Positions 31,701-44,241 of a DNA stretch of 64,000 nt are shown in pieces; position 1 is the stretch's first letter; each line of letters begins with the position of its first letter. The DNA is from Takifugu bimaculatus (lineage: Eukaryota; Chordata; Actinopteri; Tetraodontiformes; Tetraodontidae): assembly GCA_004026145.2 (NCBI GenBank), contig CP034986.1, forward strand, positions 18,094,933-18,158,932, read 5' to 3'. Position numbers and translations under genes: made by a program. Under the pieces are notes generated by a model. The model was given only the letters and a program-made list of their open reading frames with translations, searched no databases and was not told the DNA's origin.

Positions 31701-34700
31701 ACCATCCTCACTGCACACCGTTAGTAGATCAGCTTCCACATTTCATTGTGAGTGATGTCAAGATTGCACACGGATTAGTACATGCAAACCTTTGGTACAT
31801 CGGGCCCTTACAATGTTTAACCCCCTTTCACTTAACTAACTTGCCTTATTGCTAAGACAGGCAAAAATAATACCCCCCCCCCCCCCATTCTCTTTGTTCA
31901 CGACTAAAAGACTGTATATGAAGAATGTGTTCCCACCTGCTAAGATTAACCAGATTCTTCAGGTTGTGCTTTTCTTACTCTGGTCTTGTGTGTCTAACTA
32001 GAACCTGGACTTTGTGTGGAACACCCGAGTACTTGGCACCTGAAGTCATCCAGAGCAAAGGCCATGGTCGAGCAGTGGACTGGTGGGCTCTGGGCATCCT
32101 CATCTTTGAAATGCTTGCTGGGTAAGAGTCCATAAATCTCCTTGCGTTTCTACTAAACCGAACACAAGAGGGTGCTCTCTTCCATTAGAGTAATAGAGGT
32201 AGAGTTGCAGCTTCAAGAAGCTTAAAGGCTTTCCATATTTGTCATGCCTTTATGAGTTATAGCGATATCTACAGAATGTTCTAACCTTAGGTATAGAAAA
32301 AAATGTGTTTGTAAAGCATGACCGTGAATGTCATAGCAACTGTATCATATGAGCACCTTCACACAGCTGATCATTGTGTGTGTGTGTGACAGAGATGAAG
32401 GTCACAGCATTAAAAATAGGAGCCTGTATATGAGACAAAGGTATTACTCAGGTCATCAAACTGCTTTTATTGTCACAGTCAGGAAATATTCTTCATTTTG
32501 TGATTATAGGATTCGTAAAAGCCAGAAAAACAGTTGTAATTGGGGATACTTACTGAATGGGAGCAGTGCTACTAATCCCATTTAAACTATGGTTTACTCT
32601 ACACTCTCAGTCAGCTTTTGTGATTTGTTGTATATCTCTGCCATTGGGTTATATTCTGATACCTGGAGCCCTTAAATTCTCTGTAAACCCGAGAAAATTG
32701 ATTTGGTTAAACGCAACTGTTTAATTTAAACACAACAAAGGTTAATTTAATTTATCCAACCTGTATGATCCAGACACTCTTGTCTGTCCCCTTGTCAGAA
32801 AACAAAGTGACTTTGTTATCTGTTATCTCTCAGTGGTCTGTGTTCAGATTTGCAGATCCTGCAAGATATTGAATGTATCACTATATCTGGGGAGCTACGT
32901 TGGTCCTTAAAATGTCTAAAAAACCATCTGTAATATTCAGAATCATTATTGAACGGTTTATGATATTCAGTGAGGGACGTGATTTACATGCTAATGACAC
33001 TAACTATCAGTTGTTTCAAAGCTGGAGAGCTTTGTGTTTTGCTTCATTCACCTCGGTCTTTTCATTTACACAGTAGTAGTAGGAGTAGGAGTAGGATTAA
33101 GATACCAGCAGAAATGTCCAGAGAGAAGAAATATCCATAGAGAAGGGGCTAGAATGTTACCACAAGAAATGACTTTGTCTCACACCAGAATGAAGCCATT
33201 CATCCGATGTTGTGATCCATAGAGCTGCATCTGAGAACCCAGCGGTGACAGATCCTGTACTGGAATAAAACAAAAGTTGAAAAAACATTTACTGGTGGGT
33301 CAAGGTCCCCAAGCTACAGAGAGAGGCAAGAGTGCAGATGCAAAAACTGGTCTTTCTTTCATAATCCTGTCTTCAGGGCCAGATTTCATCTGAACGGAAA
33401 CCAATCATCTAGTGTGTGTTTGCAGTTGTACATGTGCTTGTGAGTATGAAGGCAGACTCCAATCACACCAAAATCCAGCCTCATTTACCTTTACCTGATG
33501 GTGTTTTGTCACCTCCTGGCCTGAGAGGATGGCTTCTGGTCAGTTTTATATTAATTATTCTAAAGAGCTTCAAAAAGGTCCTTAATGCGAGGACAAAACT
33601 CACTTTGAAATTCTCATTAATTCACATCTATTCCCAGACTGTATTTTCTGCATTAATGGCATAAAAATGGATTTGACCCCTTTTTCCATCCAGAACATCT
33701 TGTTTTCCTCCATCCAGTTTTTGCCAATGTAGTTGAGTGACACACTTTCCTGGATTATCTATCACTTAGGATGCCTGCTTCCACAATAAATTGCCCCAAA
33801 AACAGAAGCAATAATTTAAAAGTATTATTCCTGTGTACAGGTAATATTTTATTTTCTGTATCCCCGTCAGTTATCCAGCTAAGCTTTTTTTTCCAATAGA
33901 ATTTTTATTTCAAATTAATTTCATATTTTACATCAGTACCATTTATCATTAAAAGCTGATGAATAATTAGAGATGTAAAGTCTCCCTAGAAGACAAAAGT
34001 TCTAGTTTCTTTAAAAGACTTATTCGAGCTGTAATCTTAACTTCTGAGCTACTGGCATGTAAAACACAGCAAAACTCTGAATTAAGAGTGATGATAAGAA
34101 GAAATAACCAATTATGCAGTATAGTAAATAAATAAATAAATAAAAAACATGCAGAAAATAATAGGGCACAAGCATCCCAGAGTTACCAAAACTCCATGCT
34201 AATGCACAGATATTTTATTGGATTAACAAAAGAACCAGTGTAATTTTTGTGTTGTTTTTAGAAACATTTCCATAAAGCCTGTAGGGAAAGTCAGATTTTT
34301 CTGTTTTTTTCTGCTAAAATATCTTAAATTTTGTATTTAAAGGAATCATTTGAGGCAAAAATCTGTAGGGGCCAGAGCTGAGAAGCTGAGGGTTCTCAAT
34401 TCCAGCCCTGGTTAGGAAAAAGCATGGGAAGTGTTCAGGTAGTAGTGGAGGTGCCAGGACACCCTCACAGCACCACCAAGGTCCCTTTGAGCATGGCACC
34501 GAAACCTCAAATGCTCACACTAGAACCCTGCAATGAAGTAGCGTCTCATTCAAGGGTGTACCCTGGGATGGCATCCAGCACCCTCCCTGTGACTCTGAAA
34601 GGAATAAAGTGGTCCAGCAGAAAGGAAAAAAAGACATTTGTACTTGTAAAGGAACCATACGAGACTTGGCACAAAACCGTTTTAGCACTAGCACTCATAT

Positions 34701-37700
34701 GTAGCTAGAGATTAAGCCAGACAGGATCTTTTTCTACTGACCATCATTTTGAAAAATGAAAACAACAAAACGTATGAGTGGGATGTGCTCTCAGATGCCT
34801 CCGCTCCCACAGTCCTCTCACTCTGGATAGCCTCATTGGAAATTGGCACGACAAACTGGTGCAATGAACCGCCAGTCTCCTCTGCGGGTTGTGTTTAGAG
34901 GCTACTCTCATTATGTAATTTGTGGGTAATAACTTGTCCACACCAGAGCCGAGGGGAGAACAGGAGAGCTAGGAAAGCATTTAGCACAAGTCCTGTGGGT
35001 GGTAGAAATGCTAACACAACAACAACGGCTGCTCTGTCTCCAGCAGAAAGTGATCGTATTTCATCTTCCTCTTCCTCCAGACCCATCTTCTCTTTATATG
35101 TCAACCTGCTGCTTTTAGTTTTAAAAAAAACGCATCTAGAAAAATGTGTCGAAGATCTTAGCTGTCCTTTCTGCTGGTTTGCAGAATCCAAAACTGCCTT
35201 AGCTCACTCCAACCATGTGCCGCAGCATAAGCCTGCTGCAATTGACATTTTCTTTCTCCACAGGTACCCACCCTTCTTTGATGACAATCCGTTCGGCATC
35301 TATCAGAAAATCCTCGCTGGAAAGCTAGAATTCCCTCGCCATCTGGATTTCTATGTCAAGTAAGCTCCTGACACCAGGCTAGAGGCTTAATTAGACCCAG
35401 CATCCTTCTGTGTTTGTGTCACACATTCATTTTTAATATCTCTAATTGTCATGCATAATTCACTCATCAATGGCAACCGCACTATTTATCCCTCTTCCAT
35501 TGAGCACACTTCACACTGCTGTGCAGCGGCTTTATTTTTCTGTTTACAGCATTGCTGAAGAAAAGACAAAAATGTACATTTCAGTCGATATCTATCATCT
35601 TCCTGTTTCTCTGTCAGGCTCTGTCCATCCGTTTATCCAGCCTTTCAAGATTAAACATGAACACCTCATTCTCTGTCGCTGGACTTACTAACGCTAGCAA
35701 CATTTCATGCTCAATTAAGCACAATACATCAAACAATTGGGTGGGCTACATTAGTCCTTGTGGGGCGCTCAAAGTGTCGTGGCATCCCTTTAAGTTGAGG
35801 ACAATGAGCTCCCTGGAGCAAAAGAGAGCCCTGAGGTTGACCTACACTTGCTAATGATCCACGCAGCTGATTTGGCATGGTTCTCTGACCGTTTAAGCTG
35901 CCCATTAGAGCAGCTGAAGAGTGCAGGAATGTGCCAGATTACAGGCTCCGCGCAATCTGGGCGTGGGGCCGGGTGCATAGACTTGCTCTTTACTGACACT
36001 GTACTTCTGGAATGAATAGACACACACACACACACACACACTGCCTGCTCTGATAATTCAGTACCCTGCGGCTAAACACCTTTGAACCGTCCATCTCACA
36101 GCCTGCAGACAGAAGAACTTTGTAAATGTCCTTGTGTCTCCAGGCTGTTTTGGATGTTACAGCTTACACATTACCTCAAAGTATGCGTGGTGCAGCCTCA
36201 CATTACCTAAATCTCCTACTCGGAAAAACTTGGAAAGGTGTCTCTCCTGAGAGTGACTGTAAAACTTTGCATTTACCCGCATATCAGATGAATGGGATCG
36301 TAATTAAAAATGGTTATGGCTATATGTTGCTTTAGCTCTTTAAAATGTATTATTATAATGTGAAAATGTGATCTAGTGCAGCCTCATCACCTCTGAGTCA
36401 TATCCTCCTTGCAAAGCAGCAGAGATTAGAATATTTCTCCCGTGTATCATTTCAGAGACCTTAACTTCAGCATTAAAGGCGGAGATATCGCTGACTTGAC
36501 AACATTTAGCAGCTGTATTCCTGAGCCCATCAGCAGCTTTTCACATGTGCAATTCAATACTCTGAGACTATCCGCAGCTCTTGCCTTTCACCGGGACCTT
36601 TGGAAAGCCTTTCCCTTATAGGATAGTGCAAATGTGTTTGTTGCCTGAAATGAGAGGTTGTCAAGGAGACACAGCTCGGTCTACCTGCAGTAATGATTCG
36701 GTTGTCATTTTTGCCTGGTTCTGGATGACGTTTGCACTTTTTTTCCCCTCTCCTGTTTAGAAACATGCTGTAATGCTGTGGATTTACTGACTGTTTCCGT
36801 TTCTCTCCCCCAGAGACCTCATCAAAAAATTCCTGGTCATTGACCGGGCCAGGCGTCTTGGCAACATGAAGGTGAGTTGATTTCCTGTCTGACCCAGATG
36901 GCAGCTTCCCATATTTCATCCCTTTCGTTGGTAGTCGGTTATCAGAGGGGCTGAAGGTCCACATGGTTCCAATCAGTCGTCTGCTGAAATTTATGGAGGG
37001 CTCGTTTGGACTTTTTCCACAATCGGCAGGATGGACGATTGCATGTGGGCGCGTTTATTTGGTTCGTGTCTGACTAAATCTCTAAATATTGTAGGACCTA
37101 GTTGGATGCAGCACAAGGACTTTTCTCAGCAACACAAAATTGTGTTTATGGCGTCAATAGTTGTCTCAACTCTTGAAAGAACAGTTTTCACTTTGAAATA
37201 GTTTCTTTTTTTAAAAATCAATTCTGTTGATGAGAATTTACTGGAATACCCTCTTGTAGTTTTACTCAAAGTTAAGGGGGTTCGCTGTCCTTCAGCTTGA
37301 ATTTTTGATCCGTCAAATAATACGATCATTTGAATCTTCCATTTTAGTGAAACCATCAATGCAGCAGCCAGATATTCTGCCCTTAGCTGTGCAAATGAGA
37401 ATTAGATCAATCTTAAAGGCTCCAGAGAACCACAACAAGAACAAATCTGAACTTTAACCTTGAAGATGGGCTCTGCAGAATTCCACCGATACCTGTCTCA
37501 TAAGTCATCCAGATCACAAGGTCAAAGTTTCTCATTTCTGGTCCAAGAACTTAATCAGAGGAGCCCTGGAAGGTTCATCCCACTTACAGGAATGCATCCG
37601 CTTTCTGGGAAAACAGCCTCTGGACTGATGAATAACGAGTACGTCATGAGTGAGCATCACAGAGGTGTTTTTAGATGTTTGACAGGATTAAAACAGAAAC

Positions 37701-39709
37701 TAGAGAGGCAACATAACGAACGTTTCCATCATTCCCTCCGAAGTGAGCGCCGCTGATCGCAGTTCAGGTCGGAGATTTGGAGGCTTTTAGTTAAAAGAGC
37801 AATAAAAGAAGCAGCCGTCTGCTCTCAATAAAACAAATGCTCTCTAAGTCCGCTGATTAACTTCACATAATCTCACACAAGATAATATTGATCTGCTCGC
37901 TGCCAATATTCCAGGCACATCACACTGATCTTACCCCAGCCTGGGTGTTCTTTTACTCGCATTAACTGTGAGTGAAGTCCAGTAATATTCACATCATAAG
38001 TGTTGTTGAATATCTCAGATAATCTTTTCAAACAGGCAGAAGCTGAAAGGTGCTGTTTTGAGGTCTCGCTGCCTGTGTCGATATCTGGTTGATGCCACTG
38101 CAACAGGAAGTTGCCAAACCACTTCATCTCCTACCTTCTGGCCTGTTTACATGACCGTAAAAACCCAGTGACTGGGAGTAATGGGATAGTTGGAATGATC
38201 AGTTGTAACGGTTCTTTTGTGCACATAGGGATGTTTTATTTTTAAATCATGGAGTCTTGTTATTGAACATGGTGAGAGCATTAGCTAAGCTAAGCATTAG
38301 CCGTACTAATGCAGGAGTTAAACGTTTATGCAAAATAGGCTTCATGTCTTCTTTAGTCCTCTTTTTCTGAGAGGGCTCCCATATTTAGGATTAACAGCAG
38401 TCTTAAGGTGATTCAGGAGGTTTCTGAGAAGCACTCAGTGAGGAGGGGACAGAAAATGAGATCTTAGTGGGGAGGTGAGGTTGACCCTGTTTACCGGTAT
38501 GATAGTCTTCTAAAAGCTGCGATTAGTTACAAAACCAAATGCTCCTAGTAATGAGTGGACAGTAAAAATAACCAATGATAGAACTTTAAACTTTATTAGG
38601 ACATGTATGATCATGAAAATATTAATGATGTCATTAATGGTGGTGATGAAACTCAGCAAAAAATTGTTTTACAGCTTTAAATGGTTTGAATGCATCTCAT
38701 TAACGATCTCATTATTGATTTTCCTATTATGTTTACTCACTATGCTGGTAATCTTTCTACTTAATCTTTTTGATATTACCGGTGCACACACTGTTAAACA
38801 CTGTCCTCTCTGTACAAAGCACTTTATTTTAGCAGAACAACCAAAGAAAAAGAAAGAAATGTGGAAATTTACCCTCCACAAGTAAACTGGGTCCCATGAT
38901 CACAGCACAAGGGGGAAGGCAGACTTGGAGCTCGTTATCGGACAAATCAATGTGTCCTTAACACACAAGCGAAGGTTCCTGCTCCATTCCAAAGCAGGAT
39001 ATACTGCGCATGTATCTGCAATTGTTACATATTAGATATATGCTCTATAGTTGTACAGATGCATATGTATATATCATTTAGTTATATGGATATTGGAGGG
39101 AGTGTTGTAAATATATCACCTTCAATAATGGGAGAACTTCTCTGTCTGTTAAAGCCACTGTTGGGCTCCTCACTCTTAAGTTTTATACCTTAGGAGCGCT
39201 CTTAGCTTTGTGAATAACCTTTATTTTACAGAGGGAAAGATTTGTTACTGGTAACTACCGGTAAGCTACTTTTAGATTTAGGATTGCGAAATGCCCAGAT
39301 TTTTACAGCCGTCAAAATGAACCCAGTGAGTTGACTATGAAACTTCAGTCAACTGTAACATCGCTGGGTCCGTTTTCAGATTCAGCTTCTTTTTTTTAAA
39401 ATTGCTGCACTTCACTTTCAGAACGGAGCAGATGATGTGAAGAAGCATCGGTGGTTCAAGACGATCGACTGGGATGCAGTTCCACTTAGAAAACTGAAGG
39501 TGAGCGCTACGTTCTTTTTGGAATCTAGTTCCAAAAATCCAGGGAAACTGACATAGAACTGCTTTGTTCTGGTGTTTCTGCAGCCTCCCATAATTCCTAA
39601 AGTCTCCCATGAGGGCGACACCTCCAACTTTGATGTTTACCCGGAGGAAGACTGGAAGAAGGCCCCTCCTGTGTCTCACAAGGACCTGGAGATCTTTGAG
39701 AACTTCTGA
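19547..39709 (+). CDS. prkx: cAMP-dependent protein kinase catalytic subunit PRKX, 8 coding exons
   Basis: Serine/threonine kinase of the AGC/PKA group. Coding exons are 19547-19700, 25625-25793, 28756-29019, 32002-32121, 35264-35359, 36814-36871, 39422-39499 and 39584-39709. They total 1065 bases (354 residues plus stop), all introns are GT-AG, and the frame is continuous. Human PRKX is 358 residues. Landmarks are the glycine loop Gly-Thr-Gly-Thr-Phe-Gly (52-57), catalytic Lys74, Tyr-Arg-Asp with Asp168, Asp-Phe-Gly (186-188), activation-loop Thr199 in Thr-Leu-Cys-Gly-Thr-Pro-Glu, Ala-Pro-Glu (208-210), and a C-terminal Phe-x-x-Phe (351-354) as in PKA. All key residues are present, so it should be active. 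Tyr replaces the usual His in His-Arg-Asp, as in PKA. In mammals PRKX binds RI regulatory subunits and acts in epithelial morphogenesis and myeloid maturation. A second Met at residue 12 has the better start context. Confidence 0.97.
19701..25624 (+). other. prkx: prkx intron 1
   Basis: About 5.9 kb without recognisable coding sequence. It has a 19-base poly-G run at 20385-20403. Open frames of 124 codons (21100-21474) and 173 codons (24787-25308) match no family I know and lack splice support. Ends in CCCACTTTAG. Confidence 0.7.
20385..20403. repeat. Poly-G tract, 19 bases
   Basis: Uninterrupted G run inside prkx intron 1. Confidence 0.9.
25625..25793 (+). CDS. prkx: prkx coding exon 2
   Basis: Encodes the glycine loop, catalytic Lys74 in Tyr-Ala-Leu-Lys, and the helix C region with Glu in His-Asn-Glu-Lys-Glu. 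The donor is GTGAGT. Confidence 0.95.
26577..26985 (-). pseudogene. Pogo-like transposase, catalytic-domain fragments
   Basis: Reading leftward, Asn-Met-Asp-Glu-Ile-Pro-Leu-Thr-Phe (about 26945-26920) matches the first-Asp block of pogo DDE transposases. The frame then diverges, and further on another frame reads Glu-Gly-Glu-His-Ser-Phe-Thr-Lys-Thr with a Trp-Ile-Val-Asp-Ala-Trp helix (26790-26680), typical of the C-terminal end of this family. The second and third catalytic acids are not identifiable. Inactive. Confidence 0.6.
26986..27840 (+). repeat. 39-bp minisatellite containing telomere-type TTAGGG hexamers
   Basis: About 23 tandem units. The commonest 39-mer is TTAGTG TTAGGG TTAGGG followed by AAGATGGCCACCCTCTCCTGG. 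Variants lose or gain hexamers (units of about 27 to 45 bases) or carry GCCGCC for GCCACC, mainly after 27630. Because the main unit is divisible by three and free of stops, frames stay open on both strands; these are not genes. The array sits where the central part of the pogo transposase should be. Confidence 0.95.
27841..28080 (-). pseudogene. Pogo-like transposase, N-terminal fragment
   Basis: On the minus strand at about 28010-27930 the frame reads Glu-Ala-Tyr-Phe-Lys-Leu, Glu-Tyr-Ala-Ala-Glu-Asn-Gly-Asn-Arg-Ala, the same DNA-binding start as copy 1. It then loses homology before entering the minisatellite. Confidence 0.6.
28756..29019 (+). CDS. prkx: prkx coding exon 3
   Basis: The largest coding exon. 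Encodes the hinge (Met-Asp-Phe-Val-Pro-Gly-Gly-Glu-Leu), the catalytic loop Tyr-Arg-Asp-Leu-Lys-Pro-Glu-Asn and Asp-Phe-Gly. Ends inside the Arg codon of the activation segment; donor GTATGA. Confidence 0.96.
29020..32001 (+). other. prkx: prkx intron 3
   Basis: About 3 kb, no coding exon recognised. It holds a poly-C run at 31873-31886 and a 145-codon minus-strand frame at 30587-31024 without known similarity. The composition of 30600-31090 differs from its AT-rich surroundings, so it may be conserved non-coding DNA. Ends TGTCTAACTAG. Confidence 0.6.
32002..32121 (+). CDS. prkx: prkx coding exon 4
   Basis: Encodes activation-loop Thr199, Gly-Thr-Pro-Glu-Tyr-Leu-Ala-Pro-Glu and the Asp-Trp-Trp-Ala-Leu-Gly segment of helix F. 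Donor GTAAGA. Confidence 0.96.
32122..35263 (+). other. prkx: prkx intron 4
   Basis: About 3.1 kb with a decayed SINE at 34376-34620. A 147-codon frame that runs into exon 5 from 34920 is intron read-through, not an alternative exon: a splice acceptor and homology both start at 35264. Confidence 0.7.
34376..34620 (+). repeat. Decayed tRNA-type fish SINE
   Basis: Contains GAGCATGGCACCGAAACC, AGGGTGTACCCTGGGATG and CCAGCACCCTCCCTGTGAC, ending CTGAAAGGAATAAAGTGGT. These fit the body and 3' end of the common fish SINE in sense orientation (recalled consensus). Confidence 0.55.
35264..35359 (+). CDS. prkx: prkx coding exon 5
   Basis: Encodes Tyr-Pro-Pro-Phe-Phe-Asp-Asp-Asn-Pro-Phe-Gly-Ile-Tyr and the Lys-Ile-Leu-Ala-Gly-Lys segment of the C-lobe, highly conserved in PRKX. 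Donor GTAAGC. Confidence 0.95.
36020..36041. repeat. CA microsatellite
   Basis: About ten CA dinucleotides in prkx intron 5 (35360-36813), which otherwise shows no features. Confidence 0.9.
36814..36871 (+). CDS. prkx: prkx coding exon 6
   Basis: Short exon encoding Asp-Leu-Ile-Lys-Lys and the Asp-Arg-x-Arg-Arg-Leu-Gly motif that closes the kinase domain in PKA-type enzymes. Preceded by TCTCCCCCAG; donor GTGAGT. Confidence 0.93.
36872..39421 (+). other. prkx: prkx intron 6
   Basis: About 2.55 kb of non-coding sequence. No repeat element or exon recognised. Confidence 0.7.
39422..39499 (+). CDS. prkx: prkx coding exon 7
   Basis: Encodes Asn-Gly-Ala-Asp-Asp-Val-Lys and Trp-Phe-Lys-Thr-Ile-Asp-Trp, the start of the AGC C-terminal tail. 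Followed by an 84-bp intron, the shortest in the gene. Confidence 0.95.
39584..39709 (+). CDS. prkx: prkx coding exon 8 (terminal)
   Basis: Encodes the rest of the AGC tail, Asp-Thr-Ser-Asn-Phe and Tyr-Pro-Glu-Glu-Asp-Trp, ending in Ile-Phe-Glu-Asn-Phe and TGA. As in PKA and PRKX, the protein stops at the Phe-x-x-Phe hydrophobic motif. Confidence 0.96.
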   Translation, partial: PPIIPKVSHEGDTSNFDVYPEEDWKKAPPVSHKDLEIFENF

Positions 39710-40765
39710 TTTTACACTTTACTGACATGCTGAGAGTTGGTTATTGTAAAGATCCTGATCCAGCTTTGAAAAATGGCAATTTTTTTTCTTAATTTATCAA
39801 CCCGGGGGAGTCTCAGATTATGTCGTAACGAGCTCCCTAAATATCAATACTGTGACACGATAGATGATACATCTTATATGGTACATGATGTATCATATCG
39901 CAGAATCCTTTGCTTTTTATATTTTTATTTATGACTTCAGTCAGCCCTGTTCAAAGTTTTTAATCAGTTTTTTTCCTGAGCCTTCATATGCAAAAAAAAG
40001 ACTGTTACTTTCTAAGTATATATAAGACGATATCGAGGTTCTTTTTGTATTCTGTTGATTTTCTATCTCTTTTTTAAAAGTCATGTTTAATGTGGCTCCT
40101 GTGCAGTTTAGGCTCTTGACTCTGTATGTTGCCGTGAATTAGACACTTTAAAAAGCACTGGTGAAAAAGGTGCCTTACATCACAGTTTGAGCGGTACAAT
40201 TTAGCACCCGATCACCTTTTTATTCTCCTTCTGCTTGGCTAAGAAACGCTCCAAAAACCAGATCAGGACATCCCACCTTGCTCAGGTGGAGGTGCGGCCT
40301 GTTGGTGCTCTAAACGCGATTGTATAGTTGTGCCGCTATCGAGACTTCGCCACTTCAGTTGTCATTTTCACTTGTACCGTCGTCTTCACGTGTCTTACGT
40401 CAAAGTGGTCAGTATTTAATTTGTCAAGCAACAAGTTTACAGTTGATATTCATGAGCCAAGCTCATGAAACATCCACTATCTTCAGTAATATCTCTATTC
40501 TGCAGCTTTCTGATATTATTTAAAATTGTTTTCACGCGTTTGCATTTTTCTGTGATGTGTTTGTGGTTTTGGAAATATCCCCTACACCACTGATGTTGCT
40601 CCTTAATGACATGACCACTATTGCTTTTACACTAGGATGAGTTTTATCCATTAGTTATTTTAAAGGAGGAAATTGTCCAATTTTGAGCTTCTTCCTCTCC
40701 CCAAATTCTGGCATTATATAAACCAAAACTAATTTATAATAAAGATAATCCTTTTTAAATAAGAG
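39710..40765 (+). other. prkx: prkx 3' UTR, probable
   Basis: AT-rich sequence after the stop. AATAAA at 40738-40743 is a good candidate polyadenylation signal, giving a 3' UTR of about 1 kb. A longer UTR is possible, since the following kilobase has the same composition. Confidence 0.45.
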
Positions 40766-43610
40766 TTAGCTCAGTAGCCCTTATTTAAGTTAACTTTTAG
40801 CTTCAAATCCGACACTATTGCATCTTCTCTTCCCTTTATTACATTAGTTTTAGTTAAGGTTTGGTGCAGACCTGATGGTTGTGACAGGAAAATGGAATAT
40901 CTACATTCAATATATGTAATAGTTTTGCATTATTATTCCACGCATTCTTGTGAAGGAATATTTCCATACAAGCAAAGAGATGTTTTGTACAAGGCTGCTG
41001 ATGTTTTAGCAATGCTCGGACCCAGTCCACAGTCAGTGTTTGCATGAAACACGGAGATACTTGAAGCTCAGAAACACAGTTCATTGTGTGCAGTGCGAGT
41101 AAATATTATATATCTGACAGCATGTTAGCTAGATGGCTAAATTAAACCACTGGTTTTTTTGTAATGGCTCCAACATGAATTGTTCGATGCGTAGGCTGAG
41201 CTTTACGCCATGGACCATATTCACATTTCATGTTGTAATGCTTTGAAAAATGATCAGGTGTTAAAATAGTCTAGCTTTGTTTTTTTTATTTATTTATGTA
41301 TTTTTTTAATGTGATCACTGACTACTCTTACCTGATAACCACTATCGGGAGCCACCACATGTTCATGTCAGATGTTTTCTGAAGATGACCCATAAGAATT
41401 AAGCTTAAGATGTGATACGACGTGTCTCTGGAGTCTTCTTCAGTTGATTTAATAATCAGTGAATATCTAAGAATTTGCTCCATACTCCATATTTTAAAGT
41501 CTAATATTGATTATAAGTGTGCACAATGTGAATATGGTCTATAGTGTTGAACGGAAGGTTCCTACCTGACATACCTGTGTTCTCCAGTTGTCACCTTCAG
41601 CATCCATGAAAAGCACCAACAGAATCCCCCCGTTTTCCCTCAGAGTGTTTCATATCGACTGGTTTCACTGTTTTGAAATGACACTGAGTTTAGTGTGAAT
41701 CTGTGTGTTGTTGCCCGACTGTACAGGAGTAAACTCTTGAAACACCGAAGCAGGTTCCTGTGTCTTCTCTCAGTCAAAGAACATTTGTAGAGCCAGGAGT
41801 GCATTTTGCTGCTTTATATCGCATTGCTCATTTTTATTTTTTCACTTTCTAATGAAATTAGAAGCTAATTACGGTGGTGTGTGATGGATATACTGTGTCT
41901 CACGCTATTCTGTCCAACTAACAGTATAGATTTCATGAGAGACAACCACAAGGCTCTGGCCAGCGCATGCTCGTCCCTAGTGCACCTGTAATGTGCCAGC
42001 ATGAGCGATAATGGAGAAAAAAAAGAGCATAAGGTATCAGGGAGAAGGAGGGGTGTACGTGTGGGGGGGTTGGGTAATTAGCAAAATTACTTTTGCTCAT
42101 ATATCTTAAAAGGAGATCATGTTTACAAGATAGCATTTTAGTGGTTACACCAGCTTCTAATATTTGGGGGAAATTTGTAATTTCCTCATCCTAAAAACAA
42201 ATCTGATTATGGAGATATTGAAAAACTGCCATTTGCTGGATTTTGTAGTTTTTTTCAACTTTGCAAACCTTTGCCTTTAACTTAATAAGCAGAAACCTTC
42301 CTGTTATTACTTGTACCCAGTAGTTACAGCACATTTTTGTGCCTGATAAACATACGGAACAGTTAGAAATGGAAGATACGCCTCCATCTCTTCTCCTGTA
42401 CATCCTGCCGCTTGCACTGCTGTTGAGGATCATCACCAGCCTGCCGTTGTTAAAAATACAGATTTCATATGAATAAAAATGGAAATGTGACATTTTGGAA
42501 ATGAGATGTCAGGTTTTTGTTAGAGAATACTTAACTCCTCCCAGCTCAGCACTGGGTCTAGATCCTCCCTGTTTGCCCAGACATGGAGCTTGTTTCTTTC
42601 CTTTGATTTGACAGTGAATCTGAATAAAAGCAGGCAAATATAGATTGATTGGAATGTGTTCCACTAAAGTGAGAGACTGGCTGCACTGATTAAAAATCTC
42701 TAATTCACAAGTTCTCATTTTCAGTTTCAATGGACATAAACCTGAAAACATCCCCTTACACATTTTTAAATGTCCAAAGTGTCCTGAGATCAATATCAAC
42801 CAAGGCAAAACACTCACACCTTCAACAAGTCTGACTACTGGCTTCTTTTTAAGATGACTAAGCACACAGAGTCTCCATTTACTTTACAAGCACCTCATTT
42901 TTAATCTGACCGCAGATTGTTTTTGCCTGTGGGAGATGGGAAATGGTGAGCAATCATCAACTGGTCGCATTTGGGCAGATTCCTTGGCAGCAGCAGTAGG
43001 AGACGCCATCTGGGCCGCAGTATAACCTCATCTTACTTAATCTAGATAGCGTATGGTTAATCTTAAAAAGGCAAGATTGCCTTCACAATGGCAACAACAG
43101 GTTTCCTCCGTGACCATCGGCACGAGGAAACCTCTGACCTGATTTTTTTGGTTTTTCACTATTCCCTTGTGTTTTCCACTCAGCTGTCATTAGCTGCCTT
43201 TAATCACCACTTTATTCAGGTTTTTATATGGATCACAGTTGCTTTCATTTCCTCCACCTCCGCAGCCCAGAGGAAGGTGTGCAGGGCTCCACGCAGGCTT
43301 GTTTACAGAGGAAAAGTGAGTCATGTTTTGTCTGGAGTCTCGCTCCAGATGATGACAGTCGGATCAGCGGAGCTGCAGAGCCCTAATGAAAGCCTTATGA
43401 GAGGCTCTCAAGGTGAATTTGGCGGCGTGACAGCAGAGGCGGCGGCAGAATGCTTGAAGATGTTTCCCAGAAGGCCCGCAGGCAGGAAACGTTCAAACGA
43501 CACCAAAAGGCCAATCCTAGGAAGCATTTTCATTCTGCCTTAATAATGAGGTTTTATGGTTTTAAGTATTTTAAAGTGTGTAAAGTTTAATTTGAAACAT
43601 TTGGCGATTT

Positions 43611-43830
43611 GTCTGGGTGGCACAGTGGTACCTGGGTTAGCCCAGGAAGGTTCTGGAGTCAATTTCACCTTTCTTTGTGTGTTTTCATCTTATCCACTGA
43701 CTAAAACATCCACTTTAGGTTGACTGAAAACTCTTTAGTGCCTCTTCATGTGTGCGTTTCACCTGGTTGTATCCCAGCCTCTCACCTGGCGACCCTGGTA
43801 AGAATAAATGCTGCTTCGCTGAAAGTGGAT
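43611..43830 (+). repeat. Decayed tRNA-type fish SINE
   Basis: Starts GTCTGGGTGGCACAGTGGTA, then AGGAAGGTTCTGGAGTCAAT, a CTTTCTTTGTGTG block and CAGCCTCTCACCTGGCGACC. The order fits the head and body of the common fish SINE (recalled consensus), with deletions. Confidence 0.5.
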
Positions 43831-44206
43831 GTGTGGAGGTACAGCAGAGAAGACATTCTCTGACATCTCTGGACAGTTTAACTTTTATTTTTCTTGACTG
43901 CTAGACCCCTTCTAGCATCATGGAGAAAGCAGGGTACACCTTTGAAGAATAGCCAGCTGCTTTCAGGGCCCTCCATTTGGGGTTGTGTCTTTAGCTTTAT
44001 TCATATTACAACCACATTTATTCATCAACAAAAGCTGACAGGCTGTTCTTAGGCAGAATGTTCCCCTGACAAGGTGCCTGAGAAGAATATGGAGCCCTGA
44101 AGCTTCAAAACAAAATTATAGGTAAACATCAATTCAAGGCTCCGAAACCATATTTGTACGTGCATTTAGAATCAATTTCAACCAAAGGCTTAAATCAGAG
44201 CTCTGT

Positions 44207-44241
44207 GTGTGCGTGTGTGTGTGTGTGTGGGTGCGTGTGTG
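44207..44241. repeat. GT microsatellite, imperfect
   Basis: GT dinucleotides interrupted by GC and GG. Confidence 0.85.

Noticed and set aside
34920..35359. Extended 5' version of prkx exon 5
   Set aside because: The open frame continues upstream, but kinase homology and the CTCCACAG acceptor both begin at 35264.
43088..43543. 151-codon open frame between prkx and mxra5
   Set aside because: No similarity I recognise and no splice or promoter context; low-complexity stretches.
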